64,000 nt of DNA from Peribacillus asahii (GCF_004006295.1 NZ_CP026095.1:641501-705500); one strand, 5' to 3'; positions 44,446 to 53,664 are shown, numbered from the stretch's first letter. Translations and numbers: made by a program. The notes: generated by a model from the sequence alone, not told the origin.

Positions 44446-45219
44446 TTGGACATTATTAATCAGATTTTAAGCACGTATGCTTTGTTTTTTGATTGGGGAA
44501 TGTGGGCAGATGTTTTAACTGATCCTGTTGCATGGGGATTAATTGGGACATTGATTATTATGGAAGGGTTACTTTCTGCTGATAATGCCCTTGTACTAGC
44601 GGTTATGGTCAAACATCTTCCTGAAAAACAAAGAAAAAAAGCATTGATGTATGGATTACTTGGTGCGTATGTCTTCAGATTCTTATTCATCGGTATCGGC
44701 GTATATCTTGTCAAGTTTTGGTTCATTAAAGTACTAGGTGCTGCATATTTAGGTTGGATTTGTTATAGTCACTTCCGCAAAAAAGGAAATGATGATGGAG
44801 AGGCAAAAGAGTTTAATAAAAATAGCTGGTTAGTTCGTACGTTCGGCGTATTTTGGGCGACAGTTATTATGGTGGAAATGATGGATATTGCTTTCTCAGC
44901 GGACTCCATTCTAGCTGCATTTGCTATTTCGGATCAAGTATGGGTTCTTCTTCTCGGTGGAATGATTGGTATTTTATTAATGCGTACAGTAGCTAGATTC
45001 TTCTTACTATTAATTGATAAAATTCCTGAGCTGGAGAACACGGCATTCATTTTGATTGGAATTATTGCTGCTAAAATGATGGCAAGCGTGTTTGGCTTCC
45101 ATTTGCCGCATGAAGTGTTTTTTGCCATTATTGTTCTAGCATTTGCTATTACGATTATCATTCATAAAAAAAATGCAGGAGTAATAAAAGAAGAAACGGC
45201 TGTTTCAAAAGAAGAATAA
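44446..45219 (+). CDS. TerC family membrane protein (YceF-like)
   Basis: The 257-residue protein has about seven to eight membrane helices. Two conserved acidic motifs lie in membrane helices: EGLLSADNALVLAV and DIAFSADSILAAFAI. TerC proteins are implicated in metal (manganese) handling, including export for secreted enzymes, and in tellurite resistance. The TTG at 44446 follows CGGAGGT with 8 bases of spacing. A repeat and a terminator separate it from the biosynthetic cassette. Confidence 0.93.
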   Translation: MDIINQILSTYALFFDWGMWADVLTDPVAWGLIGTLIIMEGLLSADNALVLAVMVKHLPEKQRKKALMYGLLGAYVFRFLFIGIGVYLVKFWFIKVLGAAYLGWICYSHFRKKGNDDGEAKEFNKNSWLVRTFGVFWATVIMVEMMDIAFSADSILAAFAISDQVWVLLLGGMIGILLMRTVARFFLLLIDKIPELENTAFILIGIIAAKMMASVFGFHLPHEVFFAIIVLAFAITIIIHKKNAGVIKEETAVSKEE

Positions 45220-45220
45220 A

Positions 45221-45260
45221 GGAAAACTTCCATTAATGGGTAATTACTGCCTGTTAAGTA
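45221..45260 (+). repeat. Dispersed intergenic repeat R1
   Basis: Contains AAACTTCCATTAATGGG and, 17 bases on, TTACTGCCTGTTAAGTATGGG. Related copies are R2 (50138), R4 (51795, partial) and R3 (58194, reversed). It directly follows the terC stop. Confidence 0.6.
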
Positions 45261-45277
45261 TGGGATCAATATTTCTA

Positions 45278-45310
45278 GATGGCTACTGTTTCAGCAGTAG
45301 CCATCCTTTT
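45278..45310 (+). terminator. Terminator of the terD-terC group
   Basis: GATGGCTACTG and CAGTAGCCATC arms with TTTCAG loop are followed by CTTTT. It sits only 25 bases before the next start, so partial read-through into the cassette is possible. Confidence 0.8.
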
Positions 45311-45335
45311 ATATAGGAAGGAAGTAGATTTCGTT

Positions 45336-46466
45336 GTGAAACATTTTGAGGTTGAATCGGCCAAAAGAAAAATAGAAATCTTCTATAAAGAACCGGAGCC
45401 CTTTACTAAATATACAGAACGGGAAACGCTAGCCTATGCGCTAGGTGCTACTTTGTATATGCCAGCTCTTAGAGAGAGCATTGCAGATGAGCTAGTGACA
45501 AAGAAGTATAGAGAGCTTACTTCTGTCGTCATTGATTTAGAAGATGCTGTTGGTGATAGTCGACTAGAGGAAGCGGAGCAAATGCTTATTCAGCATATTT
45601 CAAGCATTAATCGAGCTGTAGAAGAACAAAAAGTATTAGTAGAAGAGTTGCCTCTTATTTTTATTCGAGTAAGAAGCCCGCAGCAAATGAACAGGGTTAC
45701 GCAACAATTAGGACGGCTTCAGCGTGTATTGACTGGATATGTATTTCCAAAGTTTTCGTATGAAGCAGGGAAAGACTATTTAGAGATTTTAAAGAATAAT
45801 AATTCAGAAGATATGGTTTTATATGGTATGCCAGTGTTAGAGACAGCAGACATTGTGTATAAAGAAACAAGAATCCCAACGCTAAACAAAATTAAAGAGC
45901 TATTAGAAGCTTATCAAGCTTATATATTAAATATTCGAATTGGAGCCACAGATTTTTGTGGATTATACGGTATTAGAAGAAAGGTAAATACAAGCATTTA
46001 TGATGTTCTAGTCATTCGCGATTGTTTAACAGATATTATGAATCTATTTAATCGAAATGGCAGTGGATTCATGCTTTCAGGCCCAGTGTGGGAGTTCTTT
46101 TCTAATAATCAAAGCAGTAATCCGTATCTAGATGGCTTAATGAATGAAGTGATGCTGGATCAATTAAATGGTTTTGTTGGTAAAACGGTCATTCATCCGA
46201 CACATATTAAGCCAGTTCATTCATTATATGTTGTTAGTCATGAGGATTATCTTGATGCAACCAGCATACTAGATTATAACGATGGTCAAGTAGGAGTCGT
46301 GAAAAGTGAGTACGCTAATAAAATGAATGAAATGAAACCGCACTTTTCTTGGGCGAAACGAATTTTGCTACAAGCAAAAGTATTTGGTGTATATAACAAA
46401 GGCCAAACGTTTACTTATTTAATGGCAGAAGAAAAACAATTTAATGAAGGAGCAAAGAAATGGTAG
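45336..46466 (+). CDS. HpcH/HpaI (CitE-like) C-C bond lyase of the ter-associated cassette
   Basis: The product is about 376 residues of TIM-barrel type with SVVIDLEDAVGDSRLEEAE, the family metal/substrate motif, plus VFPKFSYEAG and IRIGATDFCGLYGIRR. It corresponds to the C-C bond lyase described in Ter-linked biosynthetic operons, thought to help build a nucleoside-like compound; the substrate is unknown. GTG at 45336 is chosen because the frame before it lies inside the terminator hairpin; its SD (AAGGAAG) is 13 bases away, which is long. It overlaps the next gene by 7 bases. Confidence 0.85.
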   Translation: MKHFEVESAKRKIEIFYKEPEPFTKYTERETLAYALGATLYMPALRESIADELVTKKYRELTSVVIDLEDAVGDSRLEEAEQMLIQHISSINRAVEEQKVLVEELPLIFIRVRSPQQMNRVTQQLGRLQRVLTGYVFPKFSYEAGKDYLEILKNNNSEDMVLYGMPVLETADIVYKETRIPTLNKIKELLEAYQAYILNIRIGATDFCGLYGIRRKVNTSIYDVLVIRDCLTDIMNLFNRNGSGFMLSGPVWEFFSNNQSSNPYLDGLMNEVMLDQLNGFVGKTVIHPTHIKPVHSLYVVSHEDYLDATSILDYNDGQVGVVKSEYANKMNEMKPHFSWAKRILLQAKVFGVYNKGQTFTYLMAEEKQFNEGAKKW

Positions 46467-47839
46467 AAACGATCGCTTCTAAAGAAATATATCATATTAT
46501 GGATGGTTTAACGGTTGAAGTGAATGTGTTGCAAAATCCATATCAATTTGAATTATCTCAATTGTTTCAAATGGCAACGCGGATTAATAAACGGAGAAGC
46601 TTTCTATTTGTTAGCAAAGTATTAGGTAAACATTTAGCGGTGGATCCTAATATTCCATTAGTGGTAGGGAAGCTGCTTGCAATGCGCTATGTAGAACTTG
46701 TACAGGGAGTGAAGGATCCGCGTATGCAATCAGTTGTTCATGCTCTGCAGACCAAAAGCCGTCTTTCAGAAGTACTAGCAGATATTGAACGTCAGCCTAT
46801 TTTGTTAGATCAACCGCTTACTGTGATGGGATTTGCTGAAACTGCAACAGCTTTAGGTCATGCGGTATTTAGCGCATTTGGAGAACAGGCAAAGTATATT
46901 CATACGACAAGAGAACAGATCCAAGAATTAACGTCTGTTATTAATTTTGAGGAAGAACATTCACATGCAACGAGTCATAGAGTGTATGCCTCGGATTCCG
47001 CCTTTTTTGATGATGATAGTGAAGTCGTGCTCGTTGATGATGAAATTACGACAGGAAAAACAGCCATTAACATTATTCGAACAATGAAGGAGCAGTATCC
47101 TCAGAAAACACGATTTACTGTTGTGTCTATTTTAGATTGGAGATCACAGGAGCATCGAGAAAGATATGAGCAATTAGAAGAAGAGTTGAATATTACGATT
47201 CATACTGTGGCTTTATTAGATGGAATGATTACAGTCTCTGGAGAACCGGTTTTAAGTAAAGAGAATCAGTCCATTCATTCTTCATATCTTGAACCAACCA
47301 CTTCCTTCCTCTCTTCTGATAACGATGTAAAAACGAGTGAGATAAAAGGAATAACATCTATTTCCACTGATGGAACAGTTAATCGTTCCCCTTATTTATT
47401 GGCGACAGGAAGATTCGGATTGACGAGAACGGAGGAATCTCTCTATTCAAACGAGTTAAAAGCCGTTGCAGAATACGTGAAAAAACAGCGGAAAGGGAGC
47501 CGCACGTTAGTCATTGGCACGGGAGAATTTATGTATGTTCCTATGAAAATAGCTGCTCAGTTAGGGGAAGATGTATTTTTTCAATCTACAACCCGCAGTC
47601 CGATTTATCAGAGGGATATAGAATCATATACTATTCAACAGAAATTCACATTTGATAGTCCAGAAAATACAGGAACAACGAATTTTCTATACAATATTAA
47701 ACAAAATCAATATGATGAGCTCATCATTTTAGTCGAACGCATGCATTCCGAAGACGATATACGAAGCTTGGTAGAAGAGCTTAAACGAACGAATATTACT
47801 ACGATTACAGTGGTGATGATGACACACATCTGCTCGTAA
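46460..47839 (+). CDS. Phosphoribosyltransferase with C-terminal TRSP domain
   Basis: The 459-residue protein has a PRPP-binding loop VVLVDDEITTGKT (about residues 190-202) and a C-terminal TRSP domain bearing the name-giving FQSTTRSP near residue 375. The fusion is described only from Ter-linked biosynthetic operons, where it is predicted to join a base or base-like moiety to ribose phosphate. It overlaps the lyase gene by 7 bases, showing translational coupling. Confidence 0.88.
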   Translation: MVETIASKEIYHIMDGLTVEVNVLQNPYQFELSQLFQMATRINKRRSFLFVSKVLGKHLAVDPNIPLVVGKLLAMRYVELVQGVKDPRMQSVVHALQTKSRLSEVLADIERQPILLDQPLTVMGFAETATALGHAVFSAFGEQAKYIHTTREQIQELTSVINFEEEHSHATSHRVYASDSAFFDDDSEVVLVDDEITTGKTAINIIRTMKEQYPQKTRFTVVSILDWRSQEHRERYEQLEEELNITIHTVALLDGMITVSGEPVLSKENQSIHSSYLEPTTSFLSSDNDVKTSEIKGITSISTDGTVNRSPYLLATGRFGLTRTEESLYSNELKAVAEYVKKQRKGSRTLVIGTGEFMYVPMKIAAQLGEDVFFQSTTRSPIYQRDIESYTIQQKFTFDSPENTGTTNFLYNIKQNQYDELIILVERMHSEDDIRSLVEELKRTNITTITVVMMTHICS

Positions 47840-47859
47840 TTGCTTAAGGAGGGAAGCGA

Positions 47860-48969
47860 ATGGTACAAGCGGGAGCTCGACCGGATCGAATAGGGAGCTA
47901 TAGTGTAGACGATGTTGTTTTTTTATTGCGAGATATTAGTAAGTATCAGTTAGAGATAAAAACAGAAGAACGGGAGGCGCTTATTCAATCCGGCACCCAT
48001 TATTCTGAAATGCTGCCAATGGAGTACCAGCCGGATGAGCAGTATATTTCCTTATTCCATCGTACATTGAATCACTATTCGAAACGGATTGCGATAGCCA
48101 TTGGAGTTGTAGCGGAACAAATTAAAGAAAAACGTGGATTGAACAATCTAGTTTTAGTCAGTTTAGCACGAGCAGGGACACCTATTGGCGTATTAGTGAA
48201 ACGCTATTTCAAAGCTATCCATCAAGTAGAGATTCCTCATTACTCGATTTCGATTATTAGAGGGAGAGGGATTGATGAGACAGCGATTGATTATATATTT
48301 GCTCATCATGCAGCAGCTGATATTCAATTTATAGATGGCTGGACGGGAAAAGGGGCCATTACAAAAGAATTGAAGGGTGCATGTCAGAAGTATAATGCTG
48401 CACATTCGAACCAATTGAATGCTAGTCTTGCTGTGTTGGCTGATCCTGGGCATTGCGTCGATATATATGGAACAAGAGAGGACTTCTTAATCCCTTCGGC
48501 TTGTTTAAATTCTACTGTATCAGGACTTGTCAGCCGAACGGTATGGAATGAATCGTTTATGGAAAAAGGAGATTTTCATGGAGCGAAGTTTTATCAAGAA
48601 CTGAAAGATGTGGATGTGTCCAACTTATATGTAGATTGTATTGCTGCGGAATTTGCTCATGTAATAGAAGATATTCAACAAAGGTTAGTAGAATTAGCGA
48701 ATGAAGACCAAACACCATCTTGGAAAGGTGCTCAGTCTGTGGAACGTATTCAAGAAATATTCTCTATCAAGAATTCGAATTTCGTAAAGCCGGGGGTAGG
48801 AGAAACGACAAGGGTGCTGCTTCGGAGAGTGCCTTGGAAAATTCTTATCAACCCTTATTATTCGAATGATTTAACGCATATTTTATTGTTAGCCAAAGAT
48901 AAAAATGTTCAAGTAGAAGAATTTGCAGACATGTCATATTCTTGCTGTGGCATTATTAAAGAATTATAA
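47860..48969 (+). CDS. StiP/PRTase-like enzyme with C-terminal PELOTA-type domain
   Basis: The 369-residue protein starts with GSYSVDDVVFLLRDI and carries VSLARAGTPIGVL and FIDGWTGKGAI, a PRTase-like loop; the same family is also named cysteine protease StiP in databases. The last about 85 residues (LLRRVPWKILINPYYSNDLTHILLLAKDK and onwards) fit a PELOTA RNA-binding-like domain. Whether it acts as a transferase or a peptidase is undecided. AAGGAGGG lies 6 bases before the ATG at 47860. It follows the PRTase-TRSP gene by 20 bases. Confidence 0.82.
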   Translation: MVQAGARPDRIGSYSVDDVVFLLRDISKYQLEIKTEEREALIQSGTHYSEMLPMEYQPDEQYISLFHRTLNHYSKRIAIAIGVVAEQIKEKRGLNNLVLVSLARAGTPIGVLVKRYFKAIHQVEIPHYSISIIRGRGIDETAIDYIFAHHAAADIQFIDGWTGKGAITKELKGACQKYNAAHSNQLNASLAVLADPGHCVDIYGTREDFLIPSACLNSTVSGLVSRTVWNESFMEKGDFHGAKFYQELKDVDVSNLYVDCIAAEFAHVIEDIQQRLVELANEDQTPSWKGAQSVERIQEIFSIKNSNFVKPGVGETTRVLLRRVPWKILINPYYSNDLTHILLLAKDKNVQVEEFADMSYSCCGIIKEL

Positions 48970-48980
48970 GGAGATATCGG

Positions 48981-49793
48981 ATGATACTATTTACTTCTGA
49001 TTTAGATCGAACGTTAATCTATTCTGAAAGAATGATGACTGAGTATCCTATAGAAAGCGAAACGGCTTGTGTAGAAATGATGGATGAGCGTTCTATTACT
49101 TTTATGTCTTATCAATCTATTAAACTATTGAACACATTTCATGAGAATCATTTGTTTGTTCCGGTTACAACAAGAGCCTTGCATCTGTATAAAAGAATTC
49201 ATCTTTTTCAGAACGACATTAAGCCCCCATTTGCAGTAACAAGTAATGGTGGTACAATCCTTATAGACGGAGTCGTTGATCAAGATTGGCATCAAGAGCT
49301 CCATGCAAGAATTGTGAGGACTTCTTTGCCAAAGGAAGATATGCTGCAAGCCTTTGCTGCCATTAGGCATGAATCATGGGTGCTGCGAGAGTCGTATGTC
49401 GACGACCTTTTCTATGTATTTCAGATTGTTAAAGAAGCAGTTCCGTACGATGAGCTAGCGGCTTTTGAAGTAGAATTACAGAAGATAGGCTGGAGAACAT
49501 TTTTACATGGAAGAAAGTTATACATCCTTCCTCAACAAGTAGATAAGGCCTTTGCTGTTCAAAGAGTAAAAGAGTATATCGATGATTATGATGTACATGT
49601 TGCGGCAGGCGACTCTTTCATGGATTATTTGATGATGAAAGAAGCCGATATTGGCTATAGTCCGTTACATGGAGAAATATTTGAGACGATGCCCAACGCT
49701 CCGAAGGTAATGTGGTTAAACGGACGAGGGGTGGCTTTTACCGAGGAGCTGCTTATGAAGCTTCTGGAGAGTAAGACAACATTAATTAGGTGA
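48981..49793 (+). CDS. HAD-family phosphatase of the ter-associated cassette
   Basis: The 270-residue enzyme has the HAD motif I SDLDRTLI with nucleophile D7 and acid D9, a TRAL motif II region and a late VAAGDSFMDYLMM motif IV, as in Cof/sucrose-phosphate phosphatase relatives. It probably removes phosphate from the cassette's product or an intermediate. AAGGAGATATCGG precedes the ATG, 11 bases after the previous stop. Confidence 0.87.
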   Translation: MILFTSDLDRTLIYSERMMTEYPIESETACVEMMDERSITFMSYQSIKLLNTFHENHLFVPVTTRALHLYKRIHLFQNDIKPPFAVTSNGGTILIDGVVDQDWHQELHARIVRTSLPKEDMLQAFAAIRHESWVLRESYVDDLFYVFQIVKEAVPYDELAAFEVELQKIGWRTFLHGRKLYILPQQVDKAFAVQRVKEYIDDYDVHVAAGDSFMDYLMMKEADIGYSPLHGEIFETMPNAPKVMWLNGRGVAFTEELLMKLLESKTTLIR

Positions 49794-49799
49794 TAACAG

Positions 49800-50024
49800 A
49801 TGGGAAAAATTAGTTTAGCAAAACCCGATTTAGATAAGCTGCCGATTATGGGCTCAGCGGATGCCTGTAAATTATGGGGAATAGATAGCTCCACGTTAAG
49901 AAAAAGGATAGATCAATTTCCTAAAGGGACCATTAAGAAAATGGGAAGAGATTGGATTGTGACGAAAGATGGTATGGCGTATGTATTTGGTACGTTAGAA
50001 GAAAGAAAATTAAAGAGAGAATAG
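49800..50024 (+). CDS. Small helix-turn-helix protein at the end of the ter cassette
   Basis: The 74-residue protein reads as a MerR/excisionase-type helix-turn-helix (GSADACKLWGIDSSTLRKRI), then a basic wing (KKMGRDWIVTKDGMAYVFG). Its SD, AGGTGA, overlaps the stop of the HAD gene 6 bases before, so it is made together with the enzymes. Autoregulation of the cassette or control of the terD promoter is inference. Confidence 0.7.
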   Translation: MGKISLAKPDLDKLPIMGSADACKLWGIDSSTLRKRIDQFPKGTIKKMGRDWIVTKDGMAYVFGTLEERKLKRE

Positions 50025-50065
50025 TAAAGCATTTAGACTTATATGGATAGTAAATATTTATAGAA

Positions 50066-50109
50066 AAGTAGGTGACTCAAGAGAGAATGGGAGTCACCAC
50101 TTCTTTTTT
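50066..50109 (+). terminator. Terminator of the ter cassette
   Basis: GGTGACTC and GAGTCACC core arms with outer AAGT/ACTT pairs are followed by CTTTTTTG. Confidence 0.85.
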
Positions 50110-50137
50110 GCAGGATCTATGTTTAATAATCATGTAG

Positions 50138-50190
50138 ATAAAGTGAAACTTCCATCAGTGGGGGGCTTACTGCCCGTTAAGTGCGGGGTA
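50138..50190 (+). repeat. Dispersed intergenic repeat R2
   Basis: ATAAAGTGAAACTTCCATCA followed by GTGGGGGG and CTTACTGCCCGTTAAGTGCGG. The first 20 bases are the exact complement of R4 and of the end of R3. Confidence 0.65.
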
Positions 50191-50274
50191 AAAAGCGATA
50201 GCGTCTTAATAACAAGCTTGTTGTATGAAAGAAGTTTATTGTCGCTGTAGTATTTATAATGGAAGTGAAAACAG

Positions 50275-50976
50275 ATGAGAATCAATAAGTATATTAGCGA
50301 GACAGGCTACTGTTCAAGGCGGGAAACAGATCGTTTGATTGAAGCGAAGAGAATTACGATTAATGGTGTGATTTGTGAACCCGGAGTGACGGTTAGTCCT
50401 GGTGATGTTGTTTTTATTGATGGAAAAAGTATCCCTAAGAAAGCCGAACCAGTCTATATTGCTCTAAATAAACCGGTTGGAATTACATGTACGGCAGCCA
50501 AACATGTAGAAGGCAACATCATGGATTTTGTAAATTATCCTTCGCGTATCTTTCCGATTGGCAGATTAGATAAAGTATCTGAAGGGTTGATTTTATTAAC
50601 CAATGATGGGGACATCGTTAATAGGATAATGCGTTCAGAGAATGGGCATGAGAAGGAATATGTAGTAACAGTAGATAAGCCGGTTACGGAAGAGTTTATT
50701 CAAGATATGTCTAATGGAGTAGAGATTCTTAGAACAAAGACAAAGCCATGTCAGGTTTTTCGGATAAATGATTATCAATTTCGGATTATTTTAACACAAG
50801 GATTAAATCGACAAATTAGACGAATGAGTAAAGCACTTGGTTATAAAGTGGTTCGTCTTGAGCGGATTAGAATTATGAACATTCATATAGAAGGCATAGA
50901 AGAAGGGGAATGGCGAGATCTAACGGATGAAGAATTATATACGCTTCTATCGCAGTTAAAGGAAAGTGCTACTTAA
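50275..50976 (+). CDS. rluF: 23S rRNA pseudouridine synthase, RluF type
   Basis: The 233-residue enzyme isomerises uridine in 23S rRNA (U2604 in E. coli). An S4 RNA-binding domain (MRINKYISETGYCSRRETDRLIE) precedes the catalytic domain with the Asp of IGRLDKVSEGL; later VTVDKPVTEEFI, GLNRQIRRMSKALGY and EGEWRDLTDEEL follow E. coli RluF closely, although E. coli RluF is about 290 residues with an extra C-terminal tail. It is placed between the ter cassette and a convergent gene, with no evident link to either. Confidence 0.9.
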   Translation: MRINKYISETGYCSRRETDRLIEAKRITINGVICEPGVTVSPGDVVFIDGKSIPKKAEPVYIALNKPVGITCTAAKHVEGNIMDFVNYPSRIFPIGRLDKVSEGLILLTNDGDIVNRIMRSENGHEKEYVVTVDKPVTEEFIQDMSNGVEILRTKTKPCQVFRINDYQFRIILTQGLNRQIRRMSKALGYKVVRLERIRIMNIHIEGIEEGEWRDLTDEELYTLLSQLKESAT

Positions 50977-50990
50977 CTATGGAATAAAAC

Positions 50991-51020
50991 AGCAGCAAAA
51001 GCGATTAAACTTTTGCTGCT
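50991..51020 (-). terminator. Terminator shared by rluF and the repeat-protein gene
   Basis: AGCAGCAAAAG and complement, 11-bp arms. On the minus strand GTTTTATT follows. It lies between convergent genes. Confidence 0.75.
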
Positions 51021-51028
51021 AATTAGTA

Positions 51029-51574
51029 TTAGAATCCATCTTGTGCACTAAATGGAATGTTCAAGCGGTTTTCAACGGCACGTAGACGTTGATTTAATCG
51101 GTTTAATCGGCGATTTTGACGCTCATCACTCTGGCTAAGACGAGTAACTTCACGATTAATACGTGTAATTTCTCGGTTCAAGCGATTGATTTCTCGTGAT
51201 TGCTGTTCATCTCTTCTTTCTAATTCCCGTAATCTTCTTTCGATACCTTGAGCTTGGGGTGGTTGACGATCTATTTCATATTCATATATATCCGATTCAA
51301 CTTGATCTAGTTCATACATCGTTGATTCCATGCGTTCTGTTTCATAAAGGTCTGGTTCTGGAATATTGGGTTGCGAGGCATATGGATAATTTGGATAAGA
51401 CATATCCGGTTCAACTTGATCTAGTTCATACATCGTTGATTCCATGCGTTCTGCTTCATAAGGATTTGGTTGTGGGATATTGGGTTGCGAGGCGTATGGA
51501 TAATTTGGATAAGACGTATGCGTTGTAGGTTGATAAGGCGTATAATACTCAGGATAATAACTATATGGGTTCAT
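51029..51574 (-). CDS. Tyr/Pro-rich duplicated-repeat protein with Asn/Arg coiled coil
   Basis: The 181-residue protein has an N-terminal Tyr/Pro-rich region, two tandem 38-residue repeats ([13 protein letters not shown]..., then [12 protein letters not shown]...), and a C-terminal part with [13 protein letters not shown] heptads ending in [15 protein letters not shown] precedes the ATG at 51574 by 7 bases. The composition resembles structural spore or surface proteins of Bacillus, but no family was recognised. It lies opposite rluF and shares a terminator. Confidence 0.7.
   Translation of the reverse strand: MNPYSYYPEYYTPYQPTTHTSYPNYPYASQPNIPQPNPYEAERMESTMYELDQVEPDMSYPNYPYASQPNIPEPDLYETERMESTMYELDQVESDIYEYEIDRQPPQAQGIERRLRELERRDEQQSREINRLNREITRINREVTRLSQSDERQNRRLNRLNQRLRAVENRLNIPFSAQDGF
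51287..51515 (-). repeat. Tandem 114-bp coding duplication
   Basis: The units are in register 114 bases apart (for example GGCATATGGATAATTTGG at 51377 and GGCGTATGGATAATTTGG at 51491), equal to 38 codons, with few differences, so the duplication is recent or homogenised. Confidence 0.85.
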
Positions 51575-51744
51575 CTTGCAGCTCTCCTTTTGATATCTAG
51601 GTAAATTCCTTATACAGTATGCAGAGATGGGCATAGTGATTGGGTAAACGTCTAAATGAGGAGGAAAAGCGAGAGAAAGAGCGTATTTAATTAAAATTTG
51701 CAGAAATGTAAAGAATCGTATATCGTTAAAATTGTAGAAAGAAA

Positions 51745-51772
51745 TGAAACTTCATATTGTTACATCCGTATA
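51745..51772 (+). promoter_or_regulatory. ECF-sigma promoter (SigW/SigM type) of xpaC-telA
   Basis: TGAAAC (51745-51750), exactly 16 bp, CGTATA (51767-51772): identical in both boxes and spacing to the terD promoter at 42210. The xpaC ATG at 51835 lies 62 bases after the -10 box. Confidence 0.88.
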
Positions 51773-51794
51773 ATGAAGTAAGTATATATTTCGG

Positions 51795-51814
51795 TGATGG
51801 AAGTTTCACTTTAT
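51795..51814 (-). repeat. Dispersed intergenic repeat R4 (half copy)
   Basis: TGATGGAAGTTTCACTTTAT is identical to the right end of R3 and the complement of the left end of R2. It lies in the 5' leader of xpaC; the AAACTTCAT just upstream can pair with it imperfectly. Confidence 0.65.
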
Positions 51815-51834
51815 ATGTCAGGAGTGTCCTTATA

Positions 51835-52491
51835 ATGAACAGATTTTTAGCTGTTTTCATTCAATTATTGATCGCACTGCCGGGCGCGTTTCTTGTGTGG
51901 CTTGCGAGTTTCTTTGCTTTTGATTTAACTTCTATGTTATCGACAGTCGCTGCAATGGCTGGAGGAGCTATTTTGTATGGAGCTACGTCTTTCTTTTTAC
52001 AACAGCGTTTTGTAAGAAAGCACGGTTTAACACGCAAAGAATATCAATATATAAGAAGAAATTTAACTGAGGCAAAAGAAAAAATATCTCGTATTAATAA
52101 AACGCTTTTAACCATTCGCCATATTTCTTCCTTGAAACAAAGAATTGAGCTCATGCGTTTACTAAAAAGAATATATAGCTTAACAAAACATGAACCGAAG
52201 CGATTTTATAAGGGGGAGCCGTTTTATTTTTCACATCTAGACTCGATCGTTGAGTTATCTGAGAAATATGCGTTTTTATCACGGCAGCTTAGTAAAAGTA
52301 AAGAATTAAATCAATCTTTAGTCGAAACACGTCAGACGCTTGATGAGCTGACAAACACGGTGGAGAAAGATTTATATCATATGCTTGCTGAAGATATTGA
52401 GGATTTGCATTTTGAATTAGACGTGGCCAAGCAATCGATTAATAGGAAGAAGGAATTAGAATTACCTGATGAAAGTAGGAGATCTAAATGA
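51835..52491 (+). CDS. xpaC: XpaC-like 5-bromo-4-chloroindolyl phosphate hydrolysis protein
   Basis: The product is about 218 residues with two N-terminal membrane helices (about 1-60), then a helical cytoplasmic part with [16 protein letters not shown] and [20 protein letters not shown], as in Bacillus XpaC. The name comes from an indicator dye phenotype; the true role is unclear. AGGAG lies 10 bases before the ATG. Its stop overlaps telA (ATGA), the same pairing as B. subtilis xpaC-yaaN. Confidence 0.88.
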   Translation: MNRFLAVFIQLLIALPGAFLVWLASFFAFDLTSMLSTVAAMAGGAILYGATSFFLQQRFVRKHGLTRKEYQYIRRNLTEAKEKISRINKTLLTIRHISSLKQRIELMRLLKRIYSLTKHEPKRFYKGEPFYFSHLDSIVELSEKYAFLSRQLSKSKELNQSLVETRQTLDELTNTVEKDLYHMLAEDIEDLHFELDVAKQSINRKKELELPDESRRSK

Positions 52492-53648
52492 GTGAAAGTA
52501 ATCTTTCTAAAAAGGACAATTTACTAGATGACTTATTGGCGGATCCATTTGGAGAGCAGAAGGTCATTATGGAAAGTCCGGCAGCAGAGTCCAAACCTGT
52601 TAAACTGATTGATGTAATTCCAGAAGAGAATCGGGCAAAAGCTTATCAGTTAGCTGAACAAATTAATCCAAAAGACCATCAGGCGATGATTTCATATGGA
52701 ACACCCGCTCAAGCGAAACTGTTAACCTTTTCACATTCCATGCTGGATCATGTTCAAAAGAAAGATATTGGCGAGGTTGGCGAAATTATCAGTGATTTAA
52801 TGAAGAAACTCAATGAAGTGAGCCCTGATGAATTAAAGCCAGAGAAGCAATCGTTTTTCGGGAAATTATTTGGCAAGGTTTCAGGTTCCGTTCAAGAAAT
52901 GCTGTCTAAGTATCAAAAGACCGGTGCACAAATTGATCGAATTAGCGTTAAGCTTGATCGAAGTAAAAATGTCTTATTATCGGATATTGCTATTTTAGAA
53001 AAATTATATGAAGCGAATAAAGATTATTTTCATGCATTGAATGTATATATTGCTGCAGGTGAAATTAAGCTTGAAGAATTGCACAATAAGACAATTCCGG
53101 AGCTGAAACAATCGGCACAAATATCTAATGATCAAATGAAGTTTCAAGAAGTCAATGATATGATTCAATTTGCAGATCGCCTTGATAAACGTTTGCATGA
53201 TTTAAAATTAAGTCGAGAAATTACGATTCAAAGTGCGCCTCAAATTCGCTTAATTCAGAATACTAATCAGGCATTAGTAGAGAAAATTCAATCGTCTATT
53301 ATGACCGCTATTCCGTTGTGGAAAAATCAAGTAGCTATTGCGCTTACTCTTGTTAGGCAGCGCCATGCACTTGAAGCTCAGAAGCAAGTTTCCAAAACAA
53401 CGAATGACTTGCTTTTGAAAAATGCAGAACTATTAAAAACAAATACGATTGAAACGGCAAGAGAAAATGAAAGAGGTCTTGTCGATATTGAAACGTTAAA
53501 GAAAACGCAGGCAAGTTTAATTTCTACGTTGGAAGAAACACTGAAGATTCAAGAGGAAGGCCGTATGAAGCGTCGTCAAGCAGAGCACGAACTAGCTTCT
53601 ATGGAAACAGAGTTAAAGCAAAAGCTGTTAGAGATTAGAGGCGAATAG
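52488..53648 (+). CDS. TelA family toxic-anion resistance protein
   Basis: The 386-residue, mainly helical cytoplasmic protein belongs to the TelA (YaaN/YceH) family, with [38 protein letters not shown] as the most conserved region and a long C-terminal coiled coil. TelA is linked with tellurite and antimicrobial resistance by an unknown mechanism. It is coupled to xpaC and shares its ECF promoter. Confidence 0.93.
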   Translation: MSESNLSKKDNLLDDLLADPFGEQKVIMESPAAESKPVKLIDVIPEENRAKAYQLAEQINPKDHQAMISYGTPAQAKLLTFSHSMLDHVQKKDIGEVGEIISDLMKKLNEVSPDELKPEKQSFFGKLFGKVSGSVQEMLSKYQKTGAQIDRISVKLDRSKNVLLSDIAILEKLYEANKDYFHALNVYIAAGEIKLEELHNKTIPELKQSAQISNDQMKFQEVNDMIQFADRLDKRLHDLKLSREITIQSAPQIRLIQNTNQALVEKIQSSIMTAIPLWKNQVAIALTLVRQRHALEAQKQVSKTTNDLLLKNAELLKTNTIETARENERGLVDIETLKKTQASLISTLEETLKIQEEGRMKRRQAEHELASMETELKQKLLEIRGE

Positions 53649-53664
53649 ATTGTTTATATGGTGA

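Noticed and set aside
51287..51515. Tandem repeats as a possible CRISPR array
   Set aside because: Only two units of 114 bp, in frame inside a coding gene, with no distinct spacers.
51196..51528. Open frame opposite the repeat protein
   Set aside because: Antisense shadow of the 114-bp tandem repeats; its own apparent repeats are inherited from the opposite strand.
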